Assembly (NCBI GenBank): GCA_007115705.1
Contig: QXEO01000549.1
Location: forward strand, 3,548,769-3,612,768
Length of the DNA: 64,000 bases
Reading direction: 5' to 3'
Origin: Dactylis glomerata
Lineage: Eukaryota; Streptophyta; Magnoliopsida; Poales; Poaceae
Under the pieces are notes generated by a model, which was given only the letters and a program-made list of their open reading frames with translations, was not told where the DNA came from and did not search any database. Numbering within the stretch: the first letter of the stretch is position 1; each line of letters begins with the position of its first letter. Of this stretch, positions 20,750 to 31,983 are shown one piece after another. The position numbers and the translations under genes were made by a program.

Positions 20750-23685
20750 TTCGCAATTTTCTGCGCCTAGCTCAAATGCGTTAAAGAAAAGCACTCTTGG
20801 GAGATAACCCAATGTTTTCTTTTCAGTAATTTTTCTTTTATTTGAGTCTTGAAAGTCATTACTACTGTAATTACCGCTCCTTATCTTGTTTATTTCGTTT
20901 TTGTGCCAAGAGAAGCCTCTAATTTGAGTGAGGTAAAGATTTGGGGATGTTGCTGTCCTGAAACTGTTTTCAGTGCTGCACCGTAAAAATTCGTGAAAAT
21001 TCTATGTTTATCTTTTGGACCTGCGATTTCTTGTGCATATGCCCCAGGTTATATCCAAACTTTTCTTAGTTGAACACTTTTTGATTTGAGCAACGGAAAA
21101 TCCCTCAAAAATTCGTCCTTTGTCAGCTGTCCAGTTTTGACAGATTTCTGCCAATATTTGTTTTTGCCACTTTATCGCTTTCTTTTGAGTTCTTTTTGAT
21201 CATGGAACTCTTGTCGAAGTTGCTAAAGTAGTATATACTTTATATGTGGTGGTTTTGGGTTGAAACCTGAAGCTAAAAGAGGTTGAATATATTTTATGCT
21301 TACACTAATGTTGCTAATAGAATTGTGTTTAGTTTTGTATGAAGGAAGTTTTCAAGTGTAGGGATTGGAGAATGATGAGATGAGTTGAAGAATGGACAAA
21401 AGCTCAAGCTTGGGGATGCCCATGCATCACCCCAAGAAATATCCAAGAAGTACAAGCGTCAAAGCTTGGGGATGCCCCCGAGGCACCCCTTCTTCATCGG
21501 CAAAAATCAGGTCACCTTTCAAGACACTATATTTTTATTGCTTCATGCACTATGTGTTTTTCTTGGAGCGTCAGTTGTTTTAGTTTTCTTAGTTGGTTTA
21601 GTTTGTTTGTTTGCTGCAATAAATGGTTGGACCCCAACAAATTTCCTTTGGAGGAGATGTACTCGTTTTCATTTGCAAAGAACGCTCTAGTTTTTACTCT
21701 TATTAAAAATCGAGCGTTCTACTTTTTCTGCTACTGCTTTTGGTTTTCGTTTTCGCCTTGATTTGCGTTCAGATCTTGTCATATCTTTTCATCAAGGTGT
21801 ATTTTTTGCCTCTGATCTTTATTGGTTTTCATCAAAAGAGGTGTTTATAAAAATTTCAAATGGTGTTGGAAAAGAGAAAAAGCTTTGTGCAAAATAGTGG
21901 TACAAGAAGGAGCTTGTGTAGACTGCGGCTTAGGCTTTTTCATGTCATGCTTGATGTCTTTTTGATAGTATGCTTAGTGGTTTTGCTGTAGCATGACTTG
22001 TCTCAAATAACTGATATTGCTTAATGAGCCTTTGAAAAAATCATGCGTTGTTTTTATTGTATGGAAGCATTATTTTGGTTTTCTCCTTGATGCTTTATTT
22101 GGGTTGACTTGGCGCATGCTCACACATGTTAGACTCTTACAAAGTCGCCATTAGCCTTCATGATCATTTAGTTTTTGACTTTTGATGCCATCGTATGCTT
22201 CTTTTAATGTCGCTTTGTCGCTTTGCATGATTATGACCATTACTGCTCTCTTAGTTGGTCGCTCCCAGTCTTTTGCTAGCCCTCGCCTTGTACTGAGTAT
22301 GAGCTCTACTCGTGCATCCAACTCCCAAAAGCCAAAGTTTTTCAAAGTGTCCACCATACATACCTACTAGCAATTTGCTATTCCAAGTAAATTTGACTTG
22401 CTTTTATTTTCTCTTCAAATTAAACTCTTACCAGTGTTATGCGAAATTCGGTCAGTAAAGCTCTCACGAACCGGAAGGCACACTTTACTCTTTCCTGTTC
22501 TTAAAAATTTGACATTGTGGTCTCTTATGTTGAGTTGTTATGCTTGCAAGTTGTAAGTTGGATTCTAGCCCAGCCATGCTGTCATGGGGCAAGCTTTCAA
22601 CATTGCACTTCTTATTTGAGTTGATATCGTGATCTTTTGTTTATGGATGCCCGCGGTGTGAAATGAATTGGGAATCTTGTGAGGATCATGGAGTTTTTAT
22701 ATGTGTTAGGGAAACACCGGGCCGCCAATCTAAGCCATGCATAATTCATGGTGGAAATTTGCAGCATACCCATGGTGAACATTCGATGACGCATCTCATA
22801 ATAAAAAGCTAAACAATATAGCAAATAAAAGAGATGTCGAGGTGTTCATTGTCTGCTTGTCCTGTCATTTTGGTGTGGGCTTGTTCCATGTCATCGGGCA
22901 CAGAGGTACCCCATTGGCGGTTCTCAATGATATGCATATACTTACAATGACAAGAGCCTTGCTTGGGACTCTAAGTAAAGTAGCATGGTTTGGGTACTCG
23001 TATTCACGGGACACGAGGTTTTCAACTTATGATTTGTCAAGCATATGCATCATAATTGTTCTCGCATTAACTTTAACCATTCAAGATGCTTATGATGGGG
23101 GCAATGAGAGCTCAAAGCCGGTAAGTACCATAATTTTTGAAGGTTATAAAACTTGCAATCACTGCTTCCCTCTGCGAAGGGCCTTTCTTTTACTTTTATG
23201 TTGAGTCACCACCTTCTTTCTTTATGCACCATTAAGAGAGCATAGTTGTCATTCTTAGTGTGATATGCATTGTCCCAAAGTTCATTGATTGATTCATATT
23301 GTTGGTTTCACTTGTTCTTAAATTATTTGTATCTAGTCGCCCTCTTAAACTTTGAGGTGTCCTATGCATTTATGTTTTGCTCTCTTTGAAGGACAAGCTG
23401 AAAACCATTTGTATGTTTTTCCTTATGATTTGAACACACGTTTGACTTTCATTGTTTCATTATCATGATCTTTTGTTTGTGTTCATTTACATGTTTGCAA
23501 CATGGTTGCTAAGTTCTTATTGTCATGATTATATCTTTCATGCCCATGTTTTAAGTTCTATTGATCCCAGCTCACCAATGCTTGCATATATGATCAAGAT
23601 TGTGTAGGTGCATGTCACCTCAAAAATTATTTTTTGTTATCACTTACCTACTCGAGGACGAGCAGGAGTTAAGCTTGGGGATGCT
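20750..23685 (+). other. Long non-coding 3' region of the Athila-like element with polypurine-tract-like repeats
   Basis: About 2.9 kb hold no convincing gene. The phrase AGCTTGGGGATGC, which directly precedes the 3' LTR (about 23671-23684) where the polypurine tract belongs, also occurs at about 21408 and 21464, 2.2 kb earlier. No env-like frame is visible. This space takes the place of pol in this non-autonomous element. Confidence 0.7.
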
Positions 23686-25357
23686 TGATACGTCTCAAAC
23701 GTATCTATAATTTTTGATGCTCCATGCTTGTTTTTACACCATTTGCCTATTGTTTCGTTACACTTAGTGGCATTTTTATGTATTTTCCGGAACTAACCTA
23801 TTAACGAAGTGCCACAGTGCCAGTTTCCTGTTTTCTGCTGTTTTTTTGTTTCAGAAGTGATACACAGGAAATATTCTCGGAATTGGACGAAACAAGTTCC
23901 TGAAGACTTATATCACGGGGAAGCTTCCAGACATCCGAAGAAGAGACGGAGGAGGGCCACGTGGGCCCCACACGCACAGGCGGCGCGGCCAGGCCCCTGG
24001 CCGCGCCACCCCTGTGTGAGGGGGCCTGGTCCCTCCTCTGACATCGCCCCTTCGCCTATAAAGACCCCCCGACGAGAAAAACCTAAGGACCCGATCAGTT
24101 TTCCAGAATACATCGCGATCCGCCGCCGCCGTCGACCCGAAGATCGGGAGGGTCCAGAAGCTCTTCCCGGCACCCTGCCGGAGAGGGGAATCGCCACCGG
24201 AGGTCTTCTTCATCGCCATGCTTGCCTTCGGAGCGATGAGTGAGTAGTCTACCTTGGACTATGGGTCCATAGCAGTAGCTAGATGGTTGTCTTCTCCACC
24301 ATGTGCTTCATGTTTAGATCTCATGAGCTGCCTTACATGATTGAGATCACCGTTATGTAATTCTATGATGTTGGTTTGTTGGGATCCGATGAATATTGGT
24401 GTTTATGATTAAGTTGATGTACTGAATTATATCTTTTGTTATCTCTATGTTGTTTATGATCTTGCATGCTCTCCGTTGTTAGTAGCTATCTTGGCCGAGT
24501 AGTTGCTAGTGACTCCAAGAGGGGGTATTTATGCTCGATAGTGGGTTCATGTCTCTATTTCACCTGGGGGAGTGACAGAAACCTCTAAGGTGGTAGATGT
24601 GCTGTTGCTACTAGGGAGAAAACAACATTCATATGCTCAAGGGCATATGCTTTGTTTACATTACACACTTTGCTTAATGCAATTATCTGTTGTTCGCAAC
24701 TTAATACTTCTAGGGTGTTCGGATGATATCCCCGGGAGTGGATTATTAGTCATAGATGCAGTTGGATGGTGGTCTATGTATTTTGTTGTAATGCCCAGAG
24801 TAAATCTCATAGTGATCTTCTTGACATATCACGTTATCTTTATTCTATCAATTGCTCAACTGTAATTTGTTTACCTAGCATGTTATTTTATCTATCGAGA
24901 GACACCACTAGTGAACTGTGGACCTCGGTCCTATTTTAATCATATTGCAATCACCTATTTACTTTTCCCGCACTGTTTACTTTACTCGCACATTACTACT
25001 GTTTTCCACTCGATACACTCATAACCTTTGTTTCAAGCAAACCGGTGAGATTGACAACCTCATCGCAAGTTGGGAACAAAGTACTTGGTTGTGTGTGTGC
25101 AGGTTCCGCGTTGCTACTGGCCGAAGATGAGTCAACAAGTATCGTTAACGGCGCCCTTGTTGGAGTGTTATTAAGCCAGTCCGCATCACCTTCAGTTGTC
25201 ACCGTCTCTCCTCTTCAAGATCGACATTAAACCTTGGTTTCTTAACTGAGGGAAAACTTGCTGCTACACTCATCATACCTTCCTCTTGGGGTTCCCAACG
25301 GGCTGGTCATTCACCACGCACAAGGACAGTTTGCTCCCACATCAACTTGGAGTAGCA
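23686..25357 (+). repeat. 3' LTR (1672 bp)
   Basis: It begins TGATACGTCTC and ends GGAGTAGCA, followed by the AGTTG target duplication (25358-25362). My hand count gives about 17 substitutions and no length difference against the 5' LTR. At 1.3e-8 substitutions per site per year, a rate often used for grass LTRs, that suggests insertion about 0.4 million years ago. Confidence 0.95.
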
Positions 25358-25362
25358 AGTTG

Positions 25363-25894
25363 CTAACCTCGATCGAGGAGGAAAGAACGAGGAGAAGACC
25401 TAAGTATCGCTCGGGCACCTCATATCATTTTTATTTTGTGTGAGCTTAAGTTGGTTCATGCTCTTAGGCATTTCATCAAACACCTCTTGTGCATAGGGGA
25501 AAAAACCAAACTAGCACACCCCCTCTCACACCTTCCAAAGGAAAAAAAACAGAGGAGAAGGCTGGTGGGCGGCTGTATTTATAGGCAGGATCTCTAGAAC
25601 CGGTCCGTATCCGAAACCGGTGCAAAAGGGTGGCCATTAGCACCGGTTCGTGCCACGAACCGGTGCTAAAGGTGTGGCGTCTGCCACACGGCAGACGCCA
25701 CACCTTTAGCACCGGTTTGTGGCACGAACCGGTGCTAATGGTTCCTAACAAACCGGTGCTATAGCTCCACGGGCTCAATTTAGCTCTCTGGCAGCTCGAA
25801 CCGGTGCTAAAGAACCCCTTTAGTCTGGGTTCGTAAGCCAACCGGTGCAAATGCCGTTTGGAGCAAAAAACGAAAGCCCTATTTTCTACTAGTG
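25363..25894 (-). promoter_or_regulatory. Right (5') end of CACTA-1: TNP2 promoter, subterminal repeats and terminal inverted repeat
   Basis: On the minus strand a TATAAATA box lies at 25576-25583. Upstream of it, 25590-25860 carries at least six half or whole motifs of the AACCGGTGCTAAAG type, several as inverted pairs; one pair is separated by a palindrome at about 25680-25700 (GGCGTCTGCCACACGGCAGACGCC is its core, in two halves). The terminus CACTAGTAGAAAATAGGGC is read inward from 25894. The left part (25363-25575) is the transcribed leader cut off from TNP2 by the retrotransposon. Confidence 0.8.
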
Positions 25895-27558
25895 TCAGGT
25901 CATACGTAAATCGATGCGTGTGCCGCATTTGAATTTTAAGATACTTGCTAAGCCTTTTCGTTAGCCTGACGCCCAAGATTTTGGCCTTGCCAACCGTTAG
26001 TCGAGCTTCATGCGACTGTAAACTAAATTGACAAGTATTCGACAAGGAACGCCAGCTAGCTACTAGAGCTTTCACAATTTTTTCGAAGTCAATGATATGC
26101 AAAATGATTGTTCATAGCGGAGCCCCCGAGCGTCGGGTGTGGTGAAAATAAATGATAATTGACTCTTGGAAAAGGAAAACTTAGCTTTTATCGGGTGCGC
26201 CGTCATTGACGCGGCGTAGTCGAAGTAGACGTAGATGTAGTCGAGTTGCTGTCGTAGAATCACAACCACGATCGGAGGCGAAGTTGTTGTCGAGCCCCCG
26301 AGCGTTGTTGGGATCGCCGTGTTGCTGATGTTGATGAAGTCGCAGGTCTTGAGGATAATTTTCGACACTCCGGGGCGAGTTGATGTCGAGCCCCCGAGCG
26401 TTGCCGATAGCTTGCGCGAGTGCGCGATGGCGAGCCCCCGAGCGTGACAAGCCGTAGCCGAAACGGATGTAGTCGACGATGTTGAAGACGAAGTAGTCGA
26501 ACTATTTTTCTCCGGGTTGTAGCCAAAATATTTTCTCCAAATTTGTCGGCGCAGACTTCTTCTGATTTGAGGATAGCTGCTTCATGCCTTGATTTGATTT
26601 CGTACTCCACGTGCGCTGCTACTTGCACAATAAATATCATCCGTCTTTATTTGGAGCTAGCTGCCCTTGTTGCCGGTGATGTCCGATCGAGGACGTTGGT
26701 CCAAGGATCTGATCTGCCGCGACGCACCGAGCCATAGATTTAAAGCAGGGATCTATCCGATCTTGAATCAAATCGTTTATTTACGTAGAAAACTCGGTAA
26801 CTACCGCCGGAACACACATATGTATGCACGGCTGTACCGATCTTGTTTGCTTTTGAAGTTGTTGTCGGATTAGAGACTTCCGTGTAGCAACGAAGTTGTC
26901 GCCGTCGATGTTGATGAAGAAATTTGCCGATGTAGACGAGACTTGATGCGATATGGCTGCTGCTGTCGGCAGCCGCAAATTTTGCTGATCTTGATGACGA
27001 ATTTTTTTGAAGGATCCCGCCCGGATGACAAAATCCAGTCGCCGCGATCCCCACGGTCGGCGCCAATTGACGAGGGGTTAACTCGACAAATGTCCTAGAT
27101 GAAGAACTTAGGATCGGGGGAAGAGCAACGACTAGAGATTCCGGGATCGAGATTGGCACACGATGTACCCAGGTTCACGTCCCCGCGGTGGAGGATCGCT
27201 ACATCCTGCTAGCAATCTAGTAGATAATCACAATGATATTTACATGGTGCCGCCGTAGGCGGAATATTGTATCTAGTCTATGTCTAATCTATCTTGTCTA
27301 GTCGAGATATTGTTTGTCTATGATATTCGATGTCTATGCGATATCTTGAGTTATTCGATTTTCCTCTAGAGGCGCCCCTGCCTGGCTTTATATATGCAAC
27401 CGGGCTAAGGTTTTACAAGAGTCCTAGTCGAATACGGACTAGAGCCTTCCTTCTTCGTCTCCAGGTCATCTTTGAGTCCTTGTAGTTCTCCACCTCCTTA
27501 ATGGGCCGGGCCCGGTATACTAATCCGTGAGTACCCGAAGGGCATATCCATGTCAACA
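25895..27558 (-). mobile_element. Partial gypsy-like LTR retrotransposon that received CACTA-1
   Basis: The LTR (27068-27558) is followed on the minus strand by ATTGGCGCCGACCGTGGGG, a primer-site-like sequence, and about 1.15 kb of internal leader. The leader contains the phrase GAGCCCCCGAGCG four times (26121-26460). At 25894 it is cut by the CACTA-1 terminus, so the rest should lie left of the window. No coding domain is visible in the remnant. I do not assign a family. Confidence 0.7.
27068..27558 (-). repeat. LTR (491 bp) of the gypsy-like element, reverse orientation
   Basis: On the minus strand it begins TGTTGACATGGATATGCCC and ends CCCCTCGTCA, directly followed by the primer-site-like sequence. 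A TATATA sequence at about 27392-27398 fits a U3 TATA box. The five bases after it on the plus strand (agcaa, 27559-27563) would be the target duplication; the partner LTR is outside the window. Confidence 0.72.
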
Positions 27559-27563
27559 AGCAA

Positions 27564-27827
27564 CACATGTATCAGTTGGAACACAATGTACACGGATTGA
27601 ATATTTTATTTCAAAATAATATTTTTTTGCAAGACTAAGCTTGGTCGCTTGAAGGCTGTAGCATTTTTTTTCCTCGGCAAAGGAATATAGACCTTATAAG
27701 ATGCGTCGAGAACACACAAATCGCTGAATATGAATGCATAGCATGAAGAAACAATATAATAATTATTATTGAAATCATATCCGATACATGAACATTATCT
27801 TAGATTTACATATCTTACAGTCTTCTT
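27564..27827. other. Unannotated AT-rich spacer
   Basis: Between the LTR end and the last exon of the possible host gene I see only AT-rich sequence, with no repeat or open frame. It may hold the 3' untranslated part of that gene. Confidence 0.4.
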
Positions 27828-29378
27828 TCAAAAATATGCTATTCTAACTAATCTTAAATATAGTCCTTCTAATGTTCTCTCTTCTAATGTATGGTGCCTG
27901 ATATCCGAATATAGCCGTCCTGGATGATCCTCTGCCTGCAGAGACAAAGTTCCAAGTTTAAAATCGTGTGGCAAAAAACCAAAGTTGCTTGCTGATTTCT
28001 GGAATAGCTCAACAAAAATTAATATCAATATATATATATAGAAATGCTATTCAGCACCAAAGGTTTATTTATAGATATTTCACAATTTCAATAACCATAG
28101 GAAATAACCACTTTGGTATCTTTTAACATTTGAGGCAGAGGTAACTTGGTTATTTTTTATTAAGTATACATACACATGGCTGTTAGCTATAGTAGCAGTA
28201 CTGGCCTACTCAAATTTCAACACTCACTTCAAACTAGCAGACAGGATATCCAGGCATACCGTGACAACTTATAGAAGAAGCAACAAAAAAAGCTAAAATT
28301 TGGTCAGCACTGTAGGGAACTTACGTGTGGTCAGCACTGTCAATGGAGTCATTTAGACAACATAAAAACAGAGAAGAAACTGCTCAACATGGTCACAATC
28401 TAAGAATCTTGTCATTTATGCATATCCTAACAATAATAAAATATAAGGTGATTAGAATTGGATATCACACTTGAAACCTATATGGATATTTCTTATTTTA
28501 TATCAACCTGAAGATGAAACTGTTTACCTGTACATTCAGAAAACACAATGGCCTGATTGCAAAATTCCTATACCCAATTAAACTGCAGATGTGTACAGTA
28601 CAATGCAAATAAAATCAGCAATCAATATTAGTGTCTAGGACTGCATGATCAGAAAATACGAATGCATGAATTCTTGACACATCCTACTGAGGGCAATTTA
28701 CATATAGTTATCAATAAAAATAGTAATGTTATTGCACTGTCTGGACTGAACGAGGACTATTCCACTGCTTTAAGTTCCAACAATGCAGCAGTAATCCTTT
28801 AAAATGAAAACCGAGACATCAAATTCCAAAAAATATTCGTATAACCACATCTGTGATAAAGAAGCATACCACAAGTTCATGCAGTAACCTTCCGAGAGTA
28901 TTCTCCAAGTACTCGTTCTCCACCAGTAGCACTGTTTGCTTCTGCCTACGTAGATACCTATATGTATTAATAAAACACCACACCTCAAGGATTACCAAAT
29001 ACGGTTAAGCAAAAACAATTGCTAGTATGCTACTAACTAATAAACATCTACCAAAAGGGTGACAAACAGGTCTGATATTGCAGTCCATACCTTTAGGACA
29101 ACAGAGTCGTACCAATACTGGTTAGAAGAAATGGTTTCCTTTACCACCAGCTGACAAATAACAAATAACAAATAAGCAAATATCAGAAAGTAAGGCAAAT
29201 AACATATTAGCACACTACTGTACCTCACACAACAAATACAGTCACTTTAGTGAATTTACTTAAACAATAAATATTCAGATGAGCAGAAAATAAAAATTGG
29301 TTAAAAAATAATACTCTAAATCTTGGTAGAACGGGCATTTAAAAAGTACTTGTTGCAAGGCGGATGATAAACGCTTGC
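27828..29378 (-). CDS. Possible small spliced host gene, 3' exons only
   Basis: Four exon-like pieces join in phase with GT-AG borders: about 29378-29351 (ending RLSSALQQ), 29150-29091 (LVVKETISSNQYWYDSVVLK), 28941-28870 (KQTVLLVENEYLENTLGRLL then HELV) and 27935-27828 (AEDHPGRLYSDIRHHTLEER to a TGA). The third piece looks like a short amphipathic helix. I do not recognise the protein. The 5' end is unresolved: a GC-rich stretch at 29690-29870 could be the first exon, but no single model joins it cleanly. The region lacks transposon marks, which supports low-copy host DNA. Confidence 0.4.
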
Positions 29379-29390
29379 CTATTCTAAGTA

Positions 29391-30149
29391 TACAGAGGAC
29401 AAAGCATATATTGTCTGCAGATAGTGCTCATCGCATTTTCTATCTCATACTGAAGACCAAGTACTTGTAATCAAGGGCTACAATGTGTACAAGTAATCAA
29501 TATTGATTGATCTAGCCAACGAGGCAGGAAAACATTACCTATAGATGATCATCGGGCAACGCCAGGCGATGCAGCAAGGATGCCCAAAATCCTAAAAAGA
29601 ATATTGAGTTATTGATGGGTCAAGCATGGGAAAGAGGAGAGGAATTTGGAAAGGGGAAAAGAGAAGCTGCACCTGGATGGCCTACGTCCGACGTGCCCCA
29701 TGTGTTTCGCCATGCTGCTGCACTCCATTTCCTTGCCTCCACGCCGCCGCATCTTTCAATACGTGGTCATCCGGCAGCAAGGGCCGAAAGAGCGTCTGGC
29801 AGCCTCGCGAGCGACAGGGGCCACGCCGTCAAGAAGCCAGCAGATCCCTTGGAAGCCATGGCGAGGGAAGGAAAACTGAATCGCCCTATGGATGATTTGA
29901 TTTCCGGCGGCGGATCGGTCATGGTGTGCTGCTGCTAGGGTTAAGGCTAATTGACTAAGAACACGGATATGGAGTTTTTTCGATGGGGAACCGTGGGTTG
30001 GGATCCGGCTAATTATGTGGCTTTGGAGGTGGGAGGATAGGTAAAAAAAAGACCGAGGCCTATTAATGTGGAGGACGTAGTGGATCCTCTAGATACACAT
30101 TTTAACATCGTTGCCGGCTATGTGTTGCTGTATGCCTATACGTGTTGTA
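29391..30149. other. Possible 5' part of the minus-strand host gene and upstream DNA
   Basis: 29690-29870 is GC-rich (about 60 percent) in an otherwise AT-rich region and contains a minus-strand ATG in a good context (CCATGGCTTCC at 29855-29865). The frame from it (MASKGSAGFLTAWPLSLARL) closes after 30 codons unless spliced. From 29940 to 30149 I see no feature. Confidence 0.3.
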
Positions 30150-31708
30150 GTCTGTTTCATCTGCCTTGGTTAGGTCATATGTACATGAGGAACAAAGGTT
30201 TGCCCATGCATAGCTCCCGAAGCTCGGTCTACGGCGAAACCCTAGCCCGCTGCACCCGTGCGGTCTACCCCCTAGCTTTCTTCGGACGACGCCAAGATGG
30301 GAGGCTAATGTGTTCCATCTGCCTTGGTTAGGTCATATGTACATGAGAAACAAAGGTTTGCCCATGCATAGCTCCCGAAGCTCGGTCTACGGCGAAACCC
30401 TAGCCCGCTGCACCTGTGCGGTCTACCCCCCTAGCTTTCTTCGGACGACGCCAAGATGGAAGGCTAATGTGTTCCATCTGCCTTGGTTAGGTCATATGTA
30501 CATGAGGAACAAAGGTTTGCCCATGCATAGCTCGCGAAGCTCGGTCTACGGCGAAACCCTAGCCCGCTGCACCCGTGCGGTCTACCCCCCTAGCTTTCTT
30601 CGGACGACGCCAAGATGGAAGGCTAATGTGTTCCATCTGCCTTGGTTAGGTCATATGTACATGAGAAACAAAGGTTTGCCCATGCATAGCTCCCGAAGCT
30701 CGGTCTACGGCGAAACCCTAGCCCGCTGCACCCGTGCGGTCTACCCCCTAGCTTTCTTCGGACGACGCCAAGTTGGGAGGCTAATGTGTTCCATCTGCCT
30801 TGGTTAGGTCATATGTACATGAGAAACAAAGGTTTGCCCATGCATAGCTCCCGAAGCTTGGTCTACGGCGAAACCCTAGCCCGCTGCACCCGTGCGGTCT
30901 ACCCCCTAGCTTTCTTCGGACGACGCCAAGATAGAAGGCTAATGTGTTCCATCTGCCTTGGTTAGGTCATATGTACATGAGGAACAAAGGTTTGCCCATG
31001 CATAGCTCCCGAAGCTCGGTCTACGGCGAAACCCTAGCCCGCTGCACCCGTGCGGTCTACCCCCCTAGCTTTCTTCAGACGACGCCAAGATGGGAGGCTA
31101 ATGTGTTCCATCTGCCTTGGTTAGGTCATATGTACATGAGGAACAAAGGTTTGCCCATGCATATCTCCCGAAGCTCGGTCTACGGCGAAACCCTAGCCCG
31201 CTGCACCCGTGCGGTCTACCCCCTAGCTTTCTTCGGACGACGCCAAGATGGGAGGCTAATGTGTTCCATCTACCTTGGTTAGGTCATATGTACATGAGAA
31301 ACAAAGGTTTGCCCATGCATAGCTCCCGAAGCTCGGTCTACGGCGAAACCCTAGCCCGCTGCACCCGTGCGGTCTACCCCTAGCTTTCTTCGGACGACGC
31401 CAAGATGGGAGGCTAATATGTTCCATCTGCCTTGGTTAGGTCATATGTACATGAGAAACAAAGGTTTTCCCATGCATAGCTCCCGAAGCTCGGTCTACGG
31501 TGAAACCCTAGCCCGCTGCACCCGTGCGGTCTACCCCCTAGCTTACTTCGGACGACGCCAAGATGGAAGGCTAATGTGTTCCATCTGCCTTGGTTAGGTC
31601 ATATGTACATGAGGAACAAAGGTTTGCCCATGCATAGCTCCCGAAGCTCGGTCTACGGTGAAACCCTAGCCCGCTGCACCCGTGCGGTCTACCCCCCTAG
31701 CTTTCTAC
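30150..31708. repeat. Tandem array of a 157-159 bp unit, about ten copies
   Basis: Copies of the unit (TGTTCCATCTGCCTTGGTTA... to ...TTCGGACGACGCCAAGATGG) start at about 30152, 30311, 30470, 30629, 30787, 30945, 31104, 31262, 31419 and 31577. The spacing is 157-159 bp, and most of the variation comes from the length of one C-run (ACCCC/ACCCCC). Copies differ by only a few percent. Plus-strand open frames of up to 165 codons inside the array come from the repeat itself and change phase whenever a unit is 158 bp. It resembles no satellite, 5S rDNA or snRNA I know. Confidence 0.95.
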
Positions 31709-31983
31709 GGCATTGTGAAGTTCACTGACACCCACTCAGAATCCTCTCCCTGCAATGCATGCATCGAGTAAGAACATGAGAATGCCTGCACTGCTGCTCA
31801 ACAATATTGTGGACGAACACGCGATGGATATTTACCCGATTATCTGAATTATCAAGGTAAGCTGCATTTTCCTTTAGCATGTGTTGTACAGACCAATTTT
31901 AATATTTTTTCAAGCATTTTGACTTCTCGGTATGGAACCAAAATCAAGTTAAACCTTAATTTTAATTAAAAAAATTAAATAGC
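31709..31983. other. Spacer between the tandem array and CACTA-3
   Basis: AT-rich sequence without a recognisable feature. I searched it for the left CACTA-3 terminus (CACTACAGC-like) and found none. Confidence 0.5.

Larger units (their letters stand above)
9977..25357 (+). mobile_element. Athila-like (Gypsy) LTR retrotransposon with gag-pro only, split by a LINE
   Basis: Two 1672-bp direct LTRs (TG...CA) enclose a primer-binding site complementary to tRNA-Asp, a gag-protease frame and a long non-coding 3' part. The 5-bp target duplication AGTTG lies at 9972-9976 and 25358-25362. Without the LINE and one duplication copy the element is about 8.5 kb. No reverse transcriptase, RNase H or integrase is present, so it depends on other elements for movement. 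The tRNA-Asp primer site and the DLGAS protease motif point to the Athila lineage; abundant Triticeae families of this kind include Sabrina and WHAM, but I cannot assign a name. Confidence 0.92.
1..25894 (-). mobile_element. CACTA-1: CACTA (En/Spm) DNA transposon, left end outside window, interrupted by an LTR retrotransposon
   Basis: The right terminus reads as the reverse complement of CACTAGTAGAAAATAGGGC and ends at 25894; the next three bases (tca) would be one copy of the target duplication. Subterminal inverted-repeat motifs of the TTTAGCACCGGTT type occupy 25590-25860 and recur at 4050-4245. Genes on the minus strand, in order of transcription, are TNP2 (6550-9873), a small third gene (5358-5885) and a TNPA-like gene (2893 to beyond base 1). 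An Athila-like retrotransposon (9977-25357) sits about 100 bp upstream of the TNP2 start codon. Without it the visible part of the element is about 10.5 kb. The left terminus is not in the window, so completeness cannot be judged. Confidence 0.9.

Noticed and set aside
30310..31597. Open frames inside the 158-bp array as a repeat protein
   Set aside because: Unit length is mostly 158, not a multiple of three, so phase shifts from unit to unit; no start or promoter is conserved.
30150..31708. Array as 5S rDNA, snRNA or centromeric satellite
   Set aside because: No 5S internal promoter or snRNA motifs, and the monomer does not resemble grass centromere satellites I know.
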